DNA of 64,000 nucleotides from Pseudomonas grimontii (GTDB taxonomy: Bacteria > Pseudomonadota > Gammaproteobacteria > Pseudomonadales > Pseudomonadaceae): contig NZ_VFES01000009.1 of NCBI RefSeq assembly GCF_007858185.1, positions 124,001 to 188,000 on the forward strand, written 5' to 3'. The notes beneath the pieces are model-generated. The model saw only the letters and a list, made by a program, of their open reading frames with translations, was not told the DNA's origin and did not search any database. Position 1 is the stretch's first letter. Each line of letters begins with the position of its first letter. A program made the position numbers and the translations under genes. Of this stretch, positions 9,322-19,157 are shown piece by piece.

Positions 9322-10251
9322 TCACGAACGATAGAGAATCGCCGACCCCCACGACAACCCCACACCAAAACCACTGATAGCCACGCGCTTCCAGGTGGCG
9401 TCGATCACATGCTTTTCCAGCAGCAACGGAATACTCGACGACACGGTGTTGCCGGTCTCGACCATGTCCTTTATGAACTTGTCCACCGGTGCATCTTCAA
9501 AGCGACGCGCCACGGCGTCGACAATCGCCGCACTGCCCTGGTGAATGCAGAACGCATCGATGTCATCGGCCTTGAGGTCCGACTCATTGAGCAGCTCGTG
9601 CAAATGCGCCGGCACCTTGAGCAAGGCGAAGTTGAACACCTGGCGGCCGTTCATGAAAAATACGCCATCGCTAACCTTAAGGTGTGGTGCGCCGGAACCG
9701 TCGGTGCCGAACTTGGCATTGCCCAGTAGCCACGGCGCATCTTCACCCATCCAGGTGGCGGTGGCAGCGTCGCCGAACAGCATGGTGGTGTTGCGGTCTT
9801 CCGGGTCAACGATCTTGGAGTACGGGTCGGCGGTGATCAGCAGGCCGTTCTTCAGGCCGGTGGCTTCCATGAAGCCTTTCATCGCGTAGATGCCGTAGAC
9901 GTAGCCGGAGCACCCCAGGGAGATATCAAAGGCCGCGACGTGGGTCGGCAGGCCGAGTTTGTCCTGGACGATCGCAGCAGTGTGGGGCAAGCCTTCTTCA
10001 TCGCCGTTCTGGGTGACGACGATCAGCGCGTCAATCGACTCGCGCTTCAAATCCGGGTTGTTGGCAAACAAAGCGTTGACCGCCTCGACACACAGATCGG
10101 AGGTTTCCTGCGCGGCTTCCTTGCGCGGCAGGAACGCCGAGCCGATCTTGCCGATGATGAATTCTTCATCCTTGGCGAACTTGGCACCCTGGGCGTAGTT
10201 ATCGATCCCGTCTGCCGGCACGTAACTGGCGATGCTTTTTATGCCAATCAT
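9322..10251 (-). CDS. 3-oxoacyl-ACP synthase III-like protein in the flagellin locus
   Basis: A 309-residue thiolase-fold protein of the FabH/KAS III type. The predicted triad is complete: Cys114 in SLGCSGYVYG, His237 in CIHQGS and Asn268 in ETGNTVSSS. The C-terminal GFGVGLSWGSAIL closes the fold. The HQGS sequence departs from the HQAN of housekeeping FabH, so the substrate probably differs. It condenses an acyl group with malonyl-ACP or makes a related acyl transfer. It lies between flgL and fliC, the place where P. syringae-group genomes carry a flagellin glycosylation island (two glycosyltransferases plus a KAS III gene, orf3). Here only the KAS III gene is present. It is monocistronic, flanked by terminators, with a weak ribosome site (GGGAAG). 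Confidence 0.85.
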   Translation of the reverse strand: MIGIKSIASYVPADGIDNYAQGAKFAKDEEFIIGKIGSAFLPRKEAAQETSDLCVEAVNALFANNPDLKRESIDALIVVTQNGDEEGLPHTAAIVQDKLGLPTHVAAFDISLGCSGYVYGIYAMKGFMEATGLKNGLLITADPYSKIVDPEDRNTTMLFGDAATATWMGEDAPWLLGNAKFGTDGSGAPHLKVSDGVFFMNGRQVFNFALLKVPAHLHELLNESDLKADDIDAFCIHQGSAAIVDAVARRFEDAPVDKFIKDMVETGNTVSSSIPLLLEKHVIDATWKRVAISGFGVGLSWGSAILYRS

Positions 10252-10483
10252 TGTGGCTTCCCAATACTAAATAGCTGGAGAACACCCCAGACGTGGCCTG
10301 GAGTGCTGACAATAAAGGGGGTAACCCCATAAAAATCTCGCTGAAAGCCGCCCCGCAAGGACCCTGTGACGACTTATCCTTTTCACACGATACAGTGAAG
10401 ATGCGCTTTATGACTCACAGGTCACTCAATTTTGTGTGGATTGTGCAAAACGTTTCAACAATTTAGCCGCAGAAACGACAGCG

Positions 10484-10507
10484 GCCCGCCCTGTTTCCAG
10501 AGCGGGC
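10484..10507 (-). terminator. Possible terminator after flgL
   Basis: An inverted repeat GCCCGC/GCGGGC, extended by two more pairs, lies about 20 bases after the flgL stop. The T-run that follows is poor (GTCGTTTC), so termination is likely but not certain. The rest of 10252-10525 is the leader of the KAS III-like gene, in which I found no clear promoter. Confidence 0.5.
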
Positions 10508-10525
10508 AGCTTGACGTGACGCCAC

Positions 10526-12118
10526 TTACATCTTGTTGAACAGGCTCAACTGCGAGATTTTCACGAAGGCCAGTTGTGACGCCTGCAGCATGGTTTGTTG
10601 CAGGCTGAGGTTGATGGCCGCTTCGGCGAAGTCGACATTGCCCAGCGAGTTCATGGTTGTGGTATTGGCCAGGCCAATGCTGGTGTTTTCCTGCACCTGG
10701 ATATCCAGGGTGTTGAGGCGCGCACCGATGCCACCACGAATCTGGTCGATCTGGCTGTAGGCATTGGTCAGGTTGCCGATGGATCTGGCCACCACATCCT
10801 TGAGTTCCTTCTGCAATGCCGGGTTGCCATCCGACGGTGTCTCGAGGGTCCGACGCAGGCGACTGAGGGTGTCGAGTACGTTCTCGTTCTTGTTACTGGT
10901 GGCACCGACCAGGAACTGATCGCCGTCTGCAGGATCCGCACTGACGCCCAGGGTAACGCCCGCCACCGTGATCGAGGTGGCACCGGCGGCCAGCGTATCG
11001 CTGGCGATGGCTTTGCTGTCTGCGCTGTAAGGCTGCGCGTAGACGCTGTAAGCACCCGCCGCGCCGAACTTGATCACCAGGCCGGAGTTGGGGAACGTGC
11101 TGGAATAGGCGGCCTGATCGGTCACTGCACCGCCCGTCAACTGCGCCGTGCTCGGATTGCTTGGCGTCCGCGACACACTGAACGAGTCAGGCTTGATCGA
11201 CAGGCTGAACTCGCGGCCCGCCACCACCAGGTCCGACGGCGCGCCCGGCAATACGTCTTTGCCCAGGTTCAAGCCGATGTCGAACTTGACCCCACGCAGG
11301 TTGAGGGTGGAGGCGCCTTCCTTGGTGGAGTCGAAGGTGCCGTTGCCCGGGATCTCGGAAGTGATGTCCTTGCCGGCCTTGTCGCTGACGGTGTACTGGG
11401 TACTGCTGGTAAAGGTCAGCTTGTACGGCTGGCCGTCGGCAAATTTGTCGCTGCTGGTGCCCGAAGCAATCAGGCCTGCCGATACGGTGACTTTACCGTC
11501 ATCCACATCCACAGCCGGGTTCGGCAGCACGCGCGTGGCTTGCGTACGCCCGGTATTGGCCGCGGTTTCAAGCATGCTCTTGGCGGTATCCCCCATCGAG
11601 ATCGACAGGTTTTCGGCGACTTTCAGGGTCAGCGGAGTGTCATCGCCCTGATAGGTGTAGGTGCCGTCGTTGTTGCGCGAATAAGGCGGCGTGTCGGTCT
11701 TGCTCCCGGAAAACAGGTAATTGCCGGTGGAATCCTTGGTATTGAGCAGACCCATGATCTGGTCTTCCAGGGAACCGATTTCAGCGGCCGTCGACTTGCG
11801 GTCGGCATCACTGATACCGACGTTACCCGCCTTCAGGGCCAACTCACTGGCCCTTTGCACAGCTATGTTGATGTTTTCCAGCACGCTGTCTTCGGTGCTC
11901 AGCGAATTTTTCAGCGTGTCGATATTGCCGTTGAATTGCCCCAGCATGTCTTTCTGCTGTTGCAGCATCAGCAACCGCGCCGCCGCCACCGGATCATCCG
12001 CCGCCGTTTGCACGCGCACACCGCTGCTTGCCTGATCCTGGGCCTTCACCACGCTGGAATAGTTCTGCTGGTAATTGGCGGAGCTGGTTTCGAAATACTG
12101 CTGTGTAGAAATACGCAT
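10526..12118 (-). CDS. flgL: Flagellar hook-filament junction protein FlgL
   Basis: A 530-residue protein with the flagellin-like N-terminus (MRISTQQYFETSSANYQQNYSSV, then GVRVQTAADDPVAAARLL) and C-terminus (SLGNVDFAEAAINLSLQQTMLQASQLAF). These ends form the D0/D1 helices of the hook-filament junction. FlgL (HAP3) is the second junction protein and the first to contact flagellin. The middle (about 150-430) is an expanded variable domain, which makes it longer than the enterobacterial protein of about 317 residues but normal for fluorescens Pseudomonas. It starts 14 bases after flgK with GGGAG upstream and is the last gene of the flgFGHIJKL run. Confidence 0.95.
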   Translation of the reverse strand: MRISTQQYFETSSANYQQNYSSVVKAQDQASSGVRVQTAADDPVAAARLLMLQQQKDMLGQFNGNIDTLKNSLSTEDSVLENINIAVQRASELALKAGNVGISDADRKSTAAEIGSLEDQIMGLLNTKDSTGNYLFSGSKTDTPPYSRNNDGTYTYQGDDTPLTLKVAENLSISMGDTAKSMLETAANTGRTQATRVLPNPAVDVDDGKVTVSAGLIASGTSSDKFADGQPYKLTFTSSTQYTVSDKAGKDITSEIPGNGTFDSTKEGASTLNLRGVKFDIGLNLGKDVLPGAPSDLVVAGREFSLSIKPDSFSVSRTPSNPSTAQLTGGAVTDQAAYSSTFPNSGLVIKFGAAGAYSVYAQPYSADSKAIASDTLAAGATSITVAGVTLGVSADPADGDQFLVGATSNKNENVLDTLSRLRRTLETPSDGNPALQKELKDVVARSIGNLTNAYSQIDQIRGGIGARLNTLDIQVQENTSIGLANTTTMNSLGNVDFAEAAINLSLQQTMLQASQLAFVKISQLSLFNKM

Positions 12119-12132
12119 CGTCCCAGACTCCC

Positions 12133-14178
12133 TTAAAGGCTATTGATCAATGTAGTGAAGGTTTCCTGCGCAGCCTTGATGATCTGCGACGACGCGGTGT
12201 AGTACTGCTGGAACTTGATCATGTCGCCCGCCTCGTCATCCAGGTTGACCCCGGACACGGAGTTGCGCGCAGCCTTGTTGGCCGCCAGTAAGGCGCCGGT
12301 CGCAGAAACGTCAACACCGGACTGGTTGGCCTTGGCGCCGACCTGGGAGACCAGGCGGCTGTTGGCACCGGTCAGGCTCACGCCGACGTTACCCCCCCCC
12401 AGACCCACAGTGGCCTTGGTCTGCAGATCAAGCAACTGTTGGGCGTTGCGGCCATCGGACTTGCCGCCGCTGTTGAACGAAAAGGTCGTGCTGTCACCAT
12501 CGGCCGGCGAACCGTTGATGGTGGTGTCGAATTTGAAGCCGGAACCTGGGATCACGGCGCCGGTGGCATCCAACTCGGGCACATTGACGCTGATCTTGTT
12601 GCCCTGCCCCGGAATGATGGTGCCGGTACCGATCGCCTTGCCCTGGGCATTACTGATCGTATACGACTGAGTGCCGTCCGCAGCCGGCTTGCCGAACACC
12701 ATTTTGACCGGCATCAGGCCTTTAATATCCGTACGTAACTGCGCGGTAGCCGCCCCGCCGTGGATGTCCAACGGAACGCTCAACGACGGCTGGGTAAACG
12801 TGCCCGTGCCGGCATTGGTCTTGCCGCTCTCGCCGATCAGCGGGCCGGCAAATGCGAGCTTGTTGGCATCGGCCATCTCCACGCCGATAGCACTGGCACC
12901 GGTGGCAGTAGGGCTGACTTTATAGCTGTCGGGGAAGCTCATGCTGCCCTTGCCATCAAGGGCCAGGGTGAAGCCGTCCATCGGCACCTGGTTGGCAGCG
13001 GTGATGTCGAAGGTGCCCATGGCCTTGCCGTCGGAGCGCAGCACCGTGACCATGTTCGGGTTGGTATTGTCGCTGAAGGTGACCTGGTAGTCGAACGTGG
13101 TGAGCTTGCTGCTGTCAGTGATCGTCACGTTCAGGTTGCTGGCGGTGGCACTGTTGCCCGCCGCGCCCTGGCTGCGTGAAGCAATGGCGGCAGCGCTGTT
13201 GATGTCCTTGAACAGCGAGGTACCGAAATCACCATTCAAGTCCAGGCCCTGGCCCAACTGGTTATTGATGGTATCGGCGGTGGCAATGGCCAGGCGGCCC
13301 AGCTCATTGATAGCCGGCATCAGGGCGTCGCTGCGATAACGCAACAGGCCACCAATGCTGCCGCCACTGACCACCGAACCGAGGTCCAGGGCGGTGCCGC
13401 TGACATTCAGTTGAATGGTGTACTGACTGTTATCCGATTTGCTCGGCACCGCAGAAATCGTGTTGACAATCCCACCCTCCACCAGCGACTGGCCAGTGCC
13501 GGTGGTAATACTGAATTGGCCGTTCTTTTCCGTCGCAGTCACACCGATCAGCTCGTTGAGCGAGCGCACGGCCTCATTACGCGAGTCCAGCAGGTTGGCT
13601 GGCGCGCTGCTGGCCGAACCTTGGGCCTGGAAGATCTGCTTGTTCAGCGAGGCAATCGAGGCGGTCAGTTGGTTGACCTGGTCACTCATGGTGCTCAACT
13701 GGCTGTTGATGGTTTCTTTTTGCTGGGTCAGTTGTGTCGACAGCGAGTTAAAGCGATTGGTCAGGGTCTGGGCATTGGCAACCAGCAGTTGCCGGGCCGA
13801 AAGGTCATTAGGGTTCGACGAAGCCGTCTGCAACGTTGCAAAAAACGAGCTGAGTACCGACGACATGCCAGTGGTGCGGTCCGACAACAACTTGTCCACA
13901 CTGCCGATTTGGCCCTGGTACGCATTGGCGTCCGCACTCAACGATGTGCTGTTTTGGTAGGCAGTATCCAGATACTCGTTGTACACCCGACGCACATCCG
14001 CCAGGGTCGTGCCGCTGCCGATGAACACACCGCCGAACTGGTTCGACGCATTGGCGGTCTGAGCGCTCTGCTGGCGGGAGTAACCCGGAGTATTGACGTT
14101 GGCGATGTTGTTACTCAAGACCGACAACGATCCTTGAGCGGCGTTAAGCCCCGACATCCCGATATTGAGCAAACTCAT
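12133..14178 (-). CDS. flgK: Flagellar hook-associated protein FlgK
   Basis: A 681-residue HAP1. The N-terminus MSLLNIGMSGLNAAQGSLSVLSNNIANVNTPGYSRQ carries the rod/hook/HAP signature ANxNTPGYSRQ. The C-terminus (GVNLDDEAGDMIKFQQYYTASSQIIKAAQETFTTLI) is the matching flagellar basal-body C-terminal domain. FlgK forms the first ring of the hook-filament junction. The protein is normal length for Pseudomonas. It lies 10 bases after flgJ and 14 before flgL, in one operon. Confidence 0.97.
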   Translation of the reverse strand: MSLLNIGMSGLNAAQGSLSVLSNNIANVNTPGYSRQQSAQTANASNQFGGVFIGSGTTLADVRRVYNEYLDTAYQNSTSLSADANAYQGQIGSVDKLLSDRTTGMSSVLSSFFATLQTASSNPNDLSARQLLVANAQTLTNRFNSLSTQLTQQKETINSQLSTMSDQVNQLTASIASLNKQIFQAQGSASSAPANLLDSRNEAVRSLNELIGVTATEKNGQFSITTGTGQSLVEGGIVNTISAVPSKSDNSQYTIQLNVSGTALDLGSVVSGGSIGGLLRYRSDALMPAINELGRLAIATADTINNQLGQGLDLNGDFGTSLFKDINSAAAIASRSQGAAGNSATASNLNVTITDSSKLTTFDYQVTFSDNTNPNMVTVLRSDGKAMGTFDITAANQVPMDGFTLALDGKGSMSFPDSYKVSPTATGASAIGVEMADANKLAFAGPLIGESGKTNAGTGTFTQPSLSVPLDIHGGAATAQLRTDIKGLMPVKMVFGKPAADGTQSYTISNAQGKAIGTGTIIPGQGNKISVNVPELDATGAVIPGSGFKFDTTINGSPADGDSTTFSFNSGGKSDGRNAQQLLDLQTKATVGLGGGNVGVSLTGANSRLVSQVGAKANQSGVDVSATGALLAANKAARNSVSGVNLDDEAGDMIKFQQYYTASSQIIKAAQETFTTLINSL

Positions 14179-14188
14179 GGTTCAGACC

Positions 14189-15457
14189 TTATAAATGAGT
14201 GGTCGCGCCCGCGGCAGCGTAGTTCTGGTAACTGTTCATGGTTTTCGCGATCTGCGAAATCTTGCTGGCGTAGTCCGGGTCAGTTGCATAACCGGCCTTT
14301 TGCAACTCGCGTACAAACTGTTCCGGGTTATCGGCCGACTTCACAACTTCTTTATAGCGATCATTGCTTTGCAGCAACGTCACGAGGTCATGGAAGCTGT
14401 CCTGGTAAGAATCGTAGGACCGGAACTGCGCCGTTTCCTTGACCATCGCCCCATCACGAAACTCGCTGGTGATCGCACGTGCTTGACCGCCCTGCCAACT
14501 CTGGCCGGCCTTGATACCGAACAGGTTGTGGCTGCTGCTGCCATCCTGGGCGCGCATCACCGACTTGCCCCAACCGGTTTCCAGGGCGGCCTGAGCCACC
14601 AGGTACTTCGGATCGACACCGATACGCGCGGCGGCCGCCTTGGCCATCGGCAACATGGTCGCGACAAATTCATCCTGGGAACTGAACGCCTTCTTCACCG
14701 GCGCCAATGGCGGCTGGGCCACAGCGCGACCGTAGACCTGCATGCGCCCGCTCGGTACGGCAAACGTGCGCGCAGTGCTGTTGACCACGTTGTCGGCAGC
14801 CGCGCTGTTACGCAGCGGCGCCGCCTGGGCAACGGTGGTGGTGTCGGTGCTCGGCACGATGCCGGCGAGCAGGCGATCGGTCAGCTTGCTCGGCAAGGCG
14901 ATACGGCGCTGGTTCATCAGTGCGATGTCGTTGCTGTGGGCCGCAGCGGCACCCGCCTGGGGCTCCGCCACGCGATAGGCCCACAGTGGACGTTGGCCAT
15001 TGGAACGCCCCAACGGGCCCTCGGCCTGGGTACCGGCAGCAATTTGCGTCGGCACATCGACTTTCTTGACCGCCTCGGCCGCCGCCGGGCCCTGCAAGGT
15101 GGCCGCCTGGGCGTCCACCGGCTTGTTCTTCTGCATCTGGCGCATCAGCACATCGGCCAGGCCGATACCGCCGCCTTCGCGGGACATCGAAACCGCCAGT
15201 TGCTGGTCGTACATTTCCTGGTACTGCTTGGCCGCCGGGGTATTCATCGGGTTGTCCTTACCCAGGGCCTCGGTGGCCGAGCGCATGGACTTGAGCATCT
15301 CGCTCAAGAACAGCGACTCGAATTCCTGCGCCACCTTGCGCATGTTGCCTTCGCTGTTCTTGTCGCCGACCTTCAGCTGGTTCAGGCGATTCAAGTCGGA
15401 ATACGAACCCGAATCCGCCGTGCTGGTCAGGCCGCTGTTACGCATGTCCATGGCCAT
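14189..15457 (-). CDS. flgJ: Rod-capping peptidoglycan hydrolase FlgJ
   Basis: A 422-residue two-domain protein. The N-terminal rod-binding domain (about 35-115: EFESLFLSEMLKSMRSAT) scaffolds rod assembly. The C-terminal glucosaminidase domain (about 265-415) cuts peptidoglycan to let the rod through, with the catalytic Glu in QAALETGWGKS and a NLFGIKA motif. A long linker, expanded compared with Salmonella FlgJ (316 residues), joins them. It is exported to the periplasm by the flagellar apparatus. Three in-frame ATG codons lie at the start (15457, 15451, 15445) with no strong ribosome site, so translation is probably coupled to flgI, which stops 4 bases earlier. Confidence 0.95.
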   Translation of the reverse strand: MAMDMRNSGLTSTADSGSYSDLNRLNQLKVGDKNSEGNMRKVAQEFESLFLSEMLKSMRSATEALGKDNPMNTPAAKQYQEMYDQQLAVSMSREGGGIGLADVLMRQMQKNKPVDAQAATLQGPAAAEAVKKVDVPTQIAAGTQAEGPLGRSNGQRPLWAYRVAEPQAGAAAAHSNDIALMNQRRIALPSKLTDRLLAGIVPSTDTTTVAQAAPLRNSAAADNVVNSTARTFAVPSGRMQVYGRAVAQPPLAPVKKAFSSQDEFVATMLPMAKAAAARIGVDPKYLVAQAALETGWGKSVMRAQDGSSSHNLFGIKAGQSWQGGQARAITSEFRDGAMVKETAQFRSYDSYQDSFHDLVTLLQSNDRYKEVVKSADNPEQFVRELQKAGYATDPDYASKISQIAKTMNSYQNYAAAGATTHL

Positions 15458-15461
15458 GGCG

Positions 15462-16577
15462 TTAAATCACGATCAGGTCGGCTTGCAACGCGCCGGCCTG
15501 CTTCAAAGCTTCGAGGATCGCCATCAAGTCGCCTGGCGCTGCGCCCACCTGGTTCACTGCACGCACAATCTCATCGAGGGTGGTGCCGGGGCCGAACTTG
15601 AACATCGGCTTGGCTTCTTGCTGGGCATTCACTCGCGAGCGTGGCACCACCGCCGTCTGGCCATTGGACAATGGCCCAGGCTGGCTGACGATCGGGTCTT
15701 CGGTGATGGTCACGGTCAGGCTGCCGTGTGTCACGGCGGCCGGCGAGACCTTGACGTTCTGGCCGATCACGATGGTACCGGTACGCGAATTGATGATGAC
15801 CTTGGCCACCGCCTGGCCGGGGTCGACTTCGAGGTTTTCCAGGATCGACAGGTAGTCCACGCGCTGGCTTGGGTCCAGCGGCGCGGTGACGCGGATCGAG
15901 CCGCCGTCGATGGCTTGGGCCACGCCAGGGCCGAGCATGTCGTTGATCTTGTCGACCACACGCTTGGCGGTGGTGAAGTCCGAACGGTTGAGGTTCAGGG
16001 TCAGGCTGTTGCCCTGGTTGAAACCGCTCGGCACGGTGCGTTCAACCGTGGCGCCACCGGGGATGCGACCGGCCGACGGCACGTTGACGGTGATCTTCGA
16101 ACCGTCGCGACCTTCGGCGTCAAACCCGCCCACTACCAGGTTGCCCTGGGCGATGGCATAGACGTTGCCGTCGATACCTTTAAGCGGGGTCATCAGCAAG
16201 GTGCCGCCGCGCAGGCTTTTGGAGTTACCGATGGACGACACGGTGATGTCGACCACCTGGCCCGGCTTGGAAAACGCCGGCAAATCGGCACTGATCGACA
16301 CCGCCGCGACGTTCTTCAACTGCACGTTGCCCGAACCCGCCGGCACCTTGATGCCGAACTGCGAGAGCATGTTGTTGAAGGTCTGCAGGGTGAACGGGGT
16401 CTGGGTGGTCTGGTCACCCGTGCCGTTGAGCCCCACCACCAGGCCGTAGCCGATCAACTGGTTGGAACGCACGCCAGAGATGCTGGCGATGTCTTTCAGG
16501 CGTTCGGCCTGGGCGACTGCGCTCAGACTCAGCAGGAGTGCCGCCGCCATCAGCTGTTTGAGTTTCAAAGTGGCCAC
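15462..16577 (-). CDS. flgI: Flagellar P-ring protein FlgI
   Basis: A 371-residue periplasmic protein with a Sec signal peptide ([21 protein letters not shown], cleaved near 24) followed by [32 protein letters not shown], the FlgI signature. It forms the P ring around the rod in the peptidoglycan layer. The start codon is GTG and lies directly after the flgH TAG, so initiation depends on the flgH context and probably on translational coupling. The C-terminus ([19 protein letters not shown]) is typical of the family. Confidence 0.97.
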   Translation of the reverse strand: MATLKLKQLMAAALLLSLSAVAQAERLKDIASISGVRSNQLIGYGLVVGLNGTGDQTTQTPFTLQTFNNMLSQFGIKVPAGSGNVQLKNVAAVSISADLPAFSKPGQVVDITVSSIGNSKSLRGGTLLMTPLKGIDGNVYAIAQGNLVVGGFDAEGRDGSKITVNVPSAGRIPGGATVERTVPSGFNQGNSLTLNLNRSDFTTAKRVVDKINDMLGPGVAQAIDGGSIRVTAPLDPSQRVDYLSILENLEVDPGQAVAKVIINSRTGTIVIGQNVKVSPAAVTHGSLTVTITEDPIVSQPGPLSNGQTAVVPRSRVNAQQEAKPMFKFGPGTTLDEIVRAVNQVGAAPGDLMAILEALKQAGALQADLIVI

Positions 16578-17273
16578 CTAGAAAGGGAACAGCGGGCTAA
16601 GGAAGAAACGGTCGAACCAGCCCGGCTGACTCGCATCAGCGAACGAACCTGTACCCGAGTAGGTAATGCGTGCATCGGCAATGCGCGTCGACGACACCGT
16701 GTTGTCGGTGGAAATATCATCGGCACGGACCATGCCGGCAATGCGCACCAGCTCGTCGCCGGTATTGAGCGTCATCCACTTCTCACCGCGCACGGCGATG
16801 ATGCCGTTGGGCAATACATCGGCCACCGTCACAGTGACCGAACCGCTCAAGCTGTTGCCCTGCGCTGCCGCACTCTTGCCGTTGGTGGCGCGATCACCGC
16901 TGTAGCCGGCATTCAGACTCAGGTCACCATTGCCCAGGGGGTTATTGGTGTTGGGCACGGCGCCAAACAGCGAGCTCAAACCAATGCTGGCCGTACTGGT
17001 CTTGTCGATCTGGGAGTTGGCGTTCTTGCTGGCCTGGGTTCGCTCGTTCAGGGTAATGGTGATGATGTCACCCACGCGGAACGCCTTGCGGTCGCTGTAC
17101 AGGTTCTGTTCGAAACCGGCCTGGTAGATCGAGCCATTGTTGGCCGCCGCCGGCAATGGCGTGCGCGGCAACACCGGCGCGTAGTACGGGTCATTGGGTT
17201 TTGGCGTCGGGGCGACACAGCCCGCGAGCACGGCAATCCCACTCAATGCCAAGACAGAAACAAAGCGATTCAT
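16578..17273 (-). CDS. flgH: Flagellar L-ring lipoprotein FlgH
   Basis: A 231-residue outer-membrane lipoprotein. A signal peptide ends in a lipobox (VLAGC, Cys at about 19), and the conserved FlgH body follows, with [23 protein letters not shown] and GEKWMTLN. It forms the L ring that carries the rod through the outer membrane. I use the ATG at 17273, which places the signal peptide at the N-terminus and has GAGGTAAGG upstream. An upstream in-frame codon would add 15 residues before the signal. The C-terminus ends FFLSPLFPF, an aromatic ending typical of FlgH. Confidence 0.96.
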   Translation of the reverse strand: MNRFVSVLALSGIAVLAGCVAPTPKPNDPYYAPVLPRTPLPAAANNGSIYQAGFEQNLYSDRKAFRVGDIITITLNERTQASKNANSQIDKTSTASIGLSSLFGAVPNTNNPLGNGDLSLNAGYSGDRATNGKSAAAQGNSLSGSVTVTVADVLPNGIIAVRGEKWMTLNTGDELVRIAGMVRADDISTDNTVSSTRIADARITYSGTGSFADASQPGWFDRFFLSPLFPF

Positions 17274-17326
17274 GACCCTTACCTCACGGTGTTGCAGGCG
17301 CTCTAAGGAGCGCCCCATAGACTTGA

Positions 17327-18112
17327 TTACAGATTCTGCGTTACGAACGAAAGCATCTGGTCGGCGGTGGAGATCACTTTGGAGTTCATCTCGTAGGCGC
17401 GCTGAGTGGTGATCATGTTGACCATCTCTTCAACGGTGCTGACGTTGGACGTTTCCAGGGTGCTTTGCAGCGTGGTGCCGAAACCGTTCAGGCCTGGAGT
17501 GCCGATTTGCGGCGCGCCGCTGGAAGCGGTTTCCAGGAACAGGTTATTACCCATCGCCTGCAGGCCGGCCGGGTTGATGAAGTCGGCGGTTTGCAGGTTG
17601 CCGATCACTTGCGACGCCGGGTTACCGGCCACGGTGATCGACACGGTGCCGTCGTTGCCGACGGTGAAGGTCTGGGCGTTGTTCGGCACGACGATAGCCG
17701 GTTCCAGGGCGAAACCGTTGGCCGTCACGATCTGGCCATTGGAGTCCAGGTGGAACGTACCGTCACGAGTGTAGGAAGTGGTCCCATCCGGCTGCAGGAT
17801 CTGGAAGAACCCTTTACCGTTGATGGCCATGTCCAGCGGCTGCCCGGTCTGCTGCAGGTTACCGGCGTTGAAGTTCTTCTGGGTACCAACGATCTTCACA
17901 CCGGTACCCAGTTGCAGGCCCGACGGCAATTCGCTGTCCTGGGTCGACTGGGCGCCTGGCTGGCGTTTGATCTGGTAGAGCAAGTCCTGGAACTCGGCGC
18001 GGTCACGTTTGAAACCCGTGGTCGACACGTTGGCCAAGTTGTTGGAAATGGTGGTCAGGTTGGTGTCCTGGGCGGACAGACCTGTTTTGGCAACCCATAG
18101 AGCCGGAAGCAT
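17327..18112 (-). CDS. flgG: Distal rod protein FlgG
   Basis: A 261-residue protein of the usual FlgG length. The N-terminus ([44 protein letters not shown]) and C-terminus ([35 protein letters not shown]) are the standard axial-protein domains. FlgG makes the distal rod crossing the outer membrane. It lies between flgF and flgH with short gaps (72 and 53 bases), in the same operon as flgF. Confidence 0.97.
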   Translation of the reverse strand: MLPALWVAKTGLSAQDTNLTTISNNLANVSTTGFKRDRAEFQDLLYQIKRQPGAQSTQDSELPSGLQLGTGVKIVGTQKNFNAGNLQQTGQPLDMAINGKGFFQILQPDGTTSYTRDGTFHLDSNGQIVTANGFALEPAIVVPNNAQTFTVGNDGTVSITVAGNPASQVIGNLQTADFINPAGLQAMGNNLFLETASSGAPQIGTPGLNGFGTTLQSTLETSNVSTVEEMVNMITTQRAYEMNSKVISTADQMLSFVTQNL

Positions 18113-18184
18113 GCTGTTCTCCTTCGTGCGCCTGTTTGTTGGCGCTGCGCTGCAAAAATTAGTAGTCGGTCAATAACGCTGCAA

Positions 18185-18925
18185 TCAGCTCATCGCCATG
18201 ACGCGGGTCATGGCCTGGTCGTCTTCCTTGGCGCTGTTCATCATCTTGATGTGCAGCTCGAACTGCTTGGAAAGCGCCAGGACCGCGGTCATTTCTTCCA
18301 CGGCGTTGACGTTGCTCGCCTGCAGGAAACCCGAGGTCAGCGTGACGTTCGCATCGGCCACGGCCGGCTGGCCATCCTTGGTGTGGATGGTGCCATCCAG
18401 GCCTTTATTCATATTCTTGAGGTCGGGCTGGACCAGCTTGATGCGGTCCACTTCAGCCATCACCCGCGGGCCTTCGCCCATGGCGCGGATGCTGATGGTG
18501 CCGTCGGCGCCCACTTCGATTTTCTGCTGCGGCGGCACGGCAATCGGCCCACCGTTGCCCATGATCGGCATGCCGTTGCCGGCGCGCAGCACACCCAGCG
18601 CATCGACGTTCATGCTGGCACTGCGCACGTACGCTTCACCGCCATCCGGGGTTTGCACCGCCATCCAGCCATTGCCGTTCACCGCCACATCCAGGTCGCG
18701 ACCGGTCTCGATCATCGCGCCAGGGCTGAAGTCGGTCGCGGGACGTTCGGTCATGGCAAATGCACGCGCCGGAAAGCTGTCACCGAACACCGGCATCGAA
18801 CGCGCCTGTTCCAGGTCACGTTGAAAACCGTTGGTGGAAATGTTCGCCAAGTTGTTGGCATGGGCCTTCTGCGCCAGTGCATTCTGGCTGGCGCCGGTCA
18901 TTGCCACATAAAGGTACTTGTCCAC
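18185..18925 (-). CDS. flgF: Proximal rod protein FlgF
   Basis: A 246-residue axial protein (DKYLYVAMTGASQNALAQKAHANNLANISTNGFQRD at the start, NVNAVEEMTAVLALSKQFELHIKMM at the end). FlgF is one of the proximal rod proteins. The start is the GTG at 18923-18925, preceded by GAGGAAAGAG; the open frame continues upstream but that part is not flagellar. A sigma-54 site at 18982-18997 makes this the first gene of a flgFGHIJKL operon. Confidence 0.95.
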   Translation of the reverse strand: MDKYLYVAMTGASQNALAQKAHANNLANISTNGFQRDLEQARSMPVFGDSFPARAFAMTERPATDFSPGAMIETGRDLDVAVNGNGWMAVQTPDGGEAYVRSASMNVDALGVLRAGNGMPIMGNGGPIAVPPQQKIEVGADGTISIRAMGEGPRVMAEVDRIKLVQPDLKNMNKGLDGTIHTKDGQPAVADANVTLTSGFLQASNVNAVEEMTAVLALSKQFELHIKMMNSAKEDDQAMTRVMAMS

Positions 18926-18981
18926 GCTCTTTCCTCTTTCTGACGCAGGCTTGCCGCCCACCGCTGTACTGATGAGGCTTA

Positions 18982-18997
18982 AGCAATTTGCGAACCA
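18982..18997 (-). promoter_or_regulatory. Sigma-54 promoter of flgF
   Basis: The minus strand reads TGGTTC-GCAAA-TTGCT with the required GG-N10-GC spacing, about 57 bases upstream of the flgF GTG. The -24 box is weaker than that of fliE. FleR is the likely activator. Between this site and the phhR stop (19158) a GC-rich hairpin with CGTTTTTT (about 19078-19100, minus) may end phhR. Confidence 0.75.
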
Positions 18998-19157
18998 ACT
19001 TTTAAAAACAGGGAAAAGTCCAGGCGGGGCTGGGGTTTGCGGGCAGGCAGCAGGATTTGAAGGACTGGAGATAGTCGAAAAAACGGCGGACTTATGCCGC
19101 TTACGGCAAGTACCCGTCTTACGAGTGACAGAGAACCAATGCAGGAGGGGCAGTTGG

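Noticed and set aside
10595..12136. 513-codon plus-strand frame across flgL
   Set aside because: Antisense shadow of flgL; no family features or ribosome site.
15000..17306. 768-codon plus-strand frame across flgJ, flgI and flgH
   Set aside because: It spans three well-defined genes on the opposite strand, has no ribosome site, and its translation is His/Arg/Gly-rich as expected for antisense of high-GC codons.
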